Below, piece after piece: positions 61,664 through 64,000 of a stretch of 64,000 bases of DNA (within the stretch, counting starts at the first letter, position 1; every line of letters starts with the position of its first letter). The DNA is taken from contig NZ_JQKD01000003.1 of NCBI RefSeq assembly GCF_000745855.1, positions 62,001 to 126,000 of the forward strand, given 5' to 3'. The DNA is from Xenophilus azovorans DSM 13620. GTDB lineage: Bacteria > Pseudomonadota > Gammaproteobacteria > Burkholderiales > Burkholderiaceae_C. The notes under the pieces were generated by a model. The model saw only the letters and a program-made list of their open reading frames with translations, did not search any database and had not been told where the DNA came from. A program made the position numbers and the translations under genes.

Positions 61664-64000
61664 CTACAGCGGCGGCAGCGGGCGCGAGGGCGGACGGCGC
61701 CGTCGCGGCACCCGCGGCCCGGCGGCGCCGTCGGGCGCGTCCTGCCCGAAGGCCAGCCGCGCGCGCACGCCGTCGGCCGTGGCCGAGGCCACCTCGCCGG
61801 GCGCGACGGCACCCCCGGCCGCCTGCTCCAGTTGCGCCACCATGCGCGCGATGCGGTCGGCCACGTTCTCGTTGCTGAGCTTCTCGCGGAAGCGCTCGAC
61901 CATCAGCGGGAAGGCGAAGGGCGAGGGCCGCGCCAGCGGCTGCAGCACCAGGCGCTGGCCGGCCATGCGCGCCAGGCTGGCGGCCAGGCGGCCGATCTCC
62001 AGCTCCTGCGCCAGCAGCTCGGCCTCGGCCTGGGCCAGCAGGCGATTGGCCGGGTCGTACTTGCGCAGCACCTCCCAGAACAGCGACGAGGAGGCCTGTA
62101 CCTGCCGGCTGCTGCGCCGCTCGCCCGGGTAGCCCTGGAAGATCAGGCCCGCCACGCGCGCGATCTCGCGGAAGCGCCGCTGCGCCAGCTCGCCGGCGTT
62201 GAGGCTGGCCAGCACCTCGTGCAGCAGGTCGCCGCGCGCGTCGTGGCCCGCGTGCAGCACCTGCGGCAGCAGCTCGGCCCAGTCGACCGGCGTGGCGCTC
62301 AGCAGTTCGAAGCCGTAGTCGTTGACGGCGATGGAGAAGGTGCGCGGCGCGTGCTGCGCCACGCGCCAGCCGATCAGGCTCGCCAGGCCCATGTGCACCG
62401 GGCGGCCGGCGAAGGGGTAGAGGAAGAGGTGCGTCCCCTCGCGCGAGGCCAGCACCTCGGCCAGCAGCGTGTCGGGCGTGGGCAGGTGCGACCAGCGCTG
62501 CTGGATCTCCAGCAGCGGCCGCACGCACTGCAGCTCGGGCGCGTCGAAGCGGCCGGCGTCGGCGCGGGCGAGCTGGTCCACCACCGCATCGGCCAGCGTG
62601 GTGGACAGCGGCATGCGCCCGCCGTTCCAGCGTGGCACCGCGGGGCGGCCGCCGGTGGCGCGGCGCACCCAGGCGGTCATCTCGTGCACCCGCACCAGCT
62701 CCAGCATGCGGCCGCCGAAGAGGAAGCAGTCGCCCGGCTTCATGCGGGCGACGAAGCTTTCTTCCACGCTGCCGATGCGCGCGCCGCCGACGAACTGCAC
62801 GCTCATGCTGGCGTCGCTGACGATGGTGCCGATGTTCATGCGGTGGCGCCGCGCCAGGCGCGCGTCGGGCACGCGCCACACGCCCCCGGCGTCGGGCACG
62901 GCGCGGTGGTAGTCAGGGTAGGCGGCGAGCGAGGGGCCGCCCTGGCGCACGAAGTCCAGGCACCACTGCCAGTTCTCGTCGGACAGGTGTTCGTAGGCCG
63001 CCGTGCGGCGCACTTCGGCCAGCAGATCCTCGGGCCGGAAGCCGCCGCCCAGCGCCACGGTGACGAGGTGCTGCACCAGCACGTCCAGCGGTTCCTCGGG
63101 CGAGTGGCGCGACTCGATGTGGCCGGCGGCGATGGCGTCGCGCGCCGCGGCGCCCTCGACGATCTCCAGGCTGTGCGTGGGCACGAGGGTCACGCGCGAG
63201 GGCCGGCCCGGCGCATGGCCCGAGCGGCCGGCGCGCTGCAGCAGCCGTGCCACGCCCTTGGGCGAGCCGATCTGCAGCACGCGCTCGACCGGCAGGAAGT
63301 CCACGCCCAGGTCCAGGCTCGACGTGCAGACCACCGCCTTGAGCTGGCCGCTCTTCAGGCCCAGCTCGACCCACTCGCGCACCGCCTTGTCGAGCGAGCC
63401 GTGGTGCAGCGCGACGACGCCGGCCCACTCGGGCTTCGCGTCCAGCAGGGCCTGGTACCAGAGCTCGGCCTGCGAGCGGGTGTTGGTGAAGACCAGCGTG
63501 GTGGCGCTGGCCTCGATCTCGGCCACCACCTGCGGCAGCATGGTGATGCCGAGGTGCCCGCCCCAGGGGAAGCGCTCGGCGCGGCCCGGCAGCAGCGAAT
63601 CGACGACCAGCTTCTTGGGCACCTGGCCCTGCACCAGCGTGCCCTGCGCGCCCGGCCCCAGCAGCGTGTGCATCGCCTCGTGCAGGTTGCCCAGCGTGGC
63701 CGACATGCCCCAGGTGAGCACCGCGGGATGCCAGCCGCGCAGCCGCGCCAGCGCCAGTTGCACCTGCACGCCGCGCTTGTTGCCCAGCAGCTCGTGCCAT
63801 TCGTCGACCACCACCAGCTTCAGGTGCCGGAAGATCTCGCGCGCATCGGCGCGGGCCAGCATCAGCGACAGGCTTTCGGGCGTGGTGACGAGCACGGTGG
63901 GCAGGCGCCTGTCCTGCGCGGCGCGCTCGCCCGAGGGCGTGTCGCCGCTGCGCGCGCCGGCGGACCACTGTGGCGCGAGGGTTTCGAGCGGCTCCTTCAG
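61664..64000 (-). CDS. Ligase-associated DNA damage response DEXH helicase (Lhr-like), partial
   Basis: The visible 778 residues are the C-terminal part of a large DEXH-box helicase; the N-terminus with the Walker A motif lies beyond the right edge. Visible motifs are [10 protein letters not shown], the Walker B DEXH box [11 protein letters not shown], the SAT motif [34 protein letters not shown] and the arginine-finger motif [11 protein letters not shown]. The DEWH-ELLG pattern and the WH/Lhr-type C-terminal domain fit the ligase-associated helicase next to pdeM. It probably unwinds damaged DNA ends for repair. Confidence 0.92.
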   Translation of the reverse strand: MKEPLETLAPQWSAGARSGDTPSGERAAQDRRLPTVLVTTPESLSLMLARADAREIFRHLKLVVVDEWHELLGNKRGVQVQLALARLRGWHPAVLTWGMSATLGNLHEAMHTLLGPGAQGTLVQGQVPKKLVVDSLLPGRAERFPWGGHLGITMLPQVVAEIEASATTLVFTNTRSQAELWYQALLDAKPEWAGVVALHHGSLDKAVREWVELGLKSGQLKAVVCTSSLDLGVDFLPVERVLQIGSPKGVARLLQRAGRSGHAPGRPSRVTLVPTHSLEIVEGAAARDAIAAGHIESRHSPEEPLDVLVQHLVTVALGGGFRPEDLLAEVRRTAAYEHLSDENWQWCLDFVRQGGPSLAAYPDYHRAVPDAGGVWRVPDARLARRHRMNIGTIVSDASMSVQFVGGARIGSVEESFVARMKPGDCFLFGGRMLELVRVHEMTAWVRRATGGRPAVPRWNGGRMPLSTTLADAVVDQLARADAGRFDAPELQCVRPLLEIQQRWSHLPTPDTLLAEVLASREGTHLFLYPFAGRPVHMGLASLIGWRVAQHAPRTFSIAVNDYGFELLSATPVDWAELLPQVLHAGHDARGDLLHEVLASLNAGELAQRRFREIARVAGLIFQGYPGERRSSRQVQASSSLFWEVLRKYDPANRLLAQAEAELLAQELEIGRLAASLARMAGQRLVLQPLARPSPFAFPLMVERFREKLSNENVADRIARMVAQLEQAAGGAVAPGEVASATADGVRARLAFGQDAPDGAAGPRVPRRRRPPSRPLPPL

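Overview
The window is a very GC-rich, gene-dense chromosomal segment of a betaproteobacterium, most likely a member of the Burkholderiales near Comamonadaceae (Variovorax/Ramlibacter type). This is inferred from the many Bug/TctC periplasmic receptors, the large acyl-CoA catabolic clusters and the general gene content. No ribosomal marker is present to fix the genus.

Positions 1-41300 are almost entirely CoA-thioester catabolism. A long minus-strand run (16238 to 1) encodes a nitronate-monooxygenase-like flavoprotein, a FadB-type bifunctional enzyme, an SDR, three acyl-CoA dehydrogenases, two crotonase-fold enzymes, a Bug receptor, an alpha-methylacyl-CoA racemase, an AMP-forming acyl-CoA ligase, a single-chain biotin-dependent acyl-CoA carboxylase and the start of a nitroreductase-like gene. 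A divergent plus-strand operon (16388-20882) adds a crotonase, a D-aminoacylase-type amidohydrolase, an SDR, an EthD protein and another crotonase. Positions 20888-30720 hold a quinone oxidoreductase, two more Bug receptors, an acyl-CoA dehydrogenase, a class III CoA-transferase, two ACAD10/11-like phosphotransferases, a DUF6285 protein, a phosphatase and a crotonase. Positions 30755-41278 hold a LacI-type regulator and a divergent pair of operons: ligase, dehydrogenase, citrate-synthase-like lyase, thioesterase, crotonase and flavin reductase on one side; two Bug receptors, an amidohydrolase and a RidA protein on the other. Together the genes could import, activate, dehydrogenate, hydrate, carboxylate and cleave an organic acid. 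The substrate cannot be read from the sequence.

The most striking regulatory signal is a 44-bp promoter module found eight times between 3465 and 29664. It is a 16-bp palindrome, TCGTCG-N4-CGACGA or a close variant, followed in six copies by C/TCTAGNNT exactly 20 nt downstream. It fronts divergent and internal transcription units of the first catabolic block, and no obvious regulator for it lies in the window. A second circuit is a LacI-type regulator with GAAA-NCG-TTTTC operators at its own promoter and between the divergent operons at 37.6 kb. Two copies of a 61-bp intergenic hairpin repeat separate gene pairs at 25.6 and 36.4 kb.

Positions 41300-47335 are a patchwork: a phosphoethanolamine-transferase-like gene flanked by remnants of a UPF0016/GDT1 membrane protein and of a response regulator, then a GlxA-type regulator with a divergent DJ-1/PfpI protein and small accessory genes. 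Positions 47549-64000 look like core chromosome: tRNA-Arg(CCG), a TetR regulator with an RND efflux operon, a cytochrome c, a DUF2946-like protein, a YheT-type hydrolase, LemA with two TPM-domain proteins, a cyclic-nucleotide-binding protein, and PdeM with a ligase-associated DEXH helicase that runs off the right edge.
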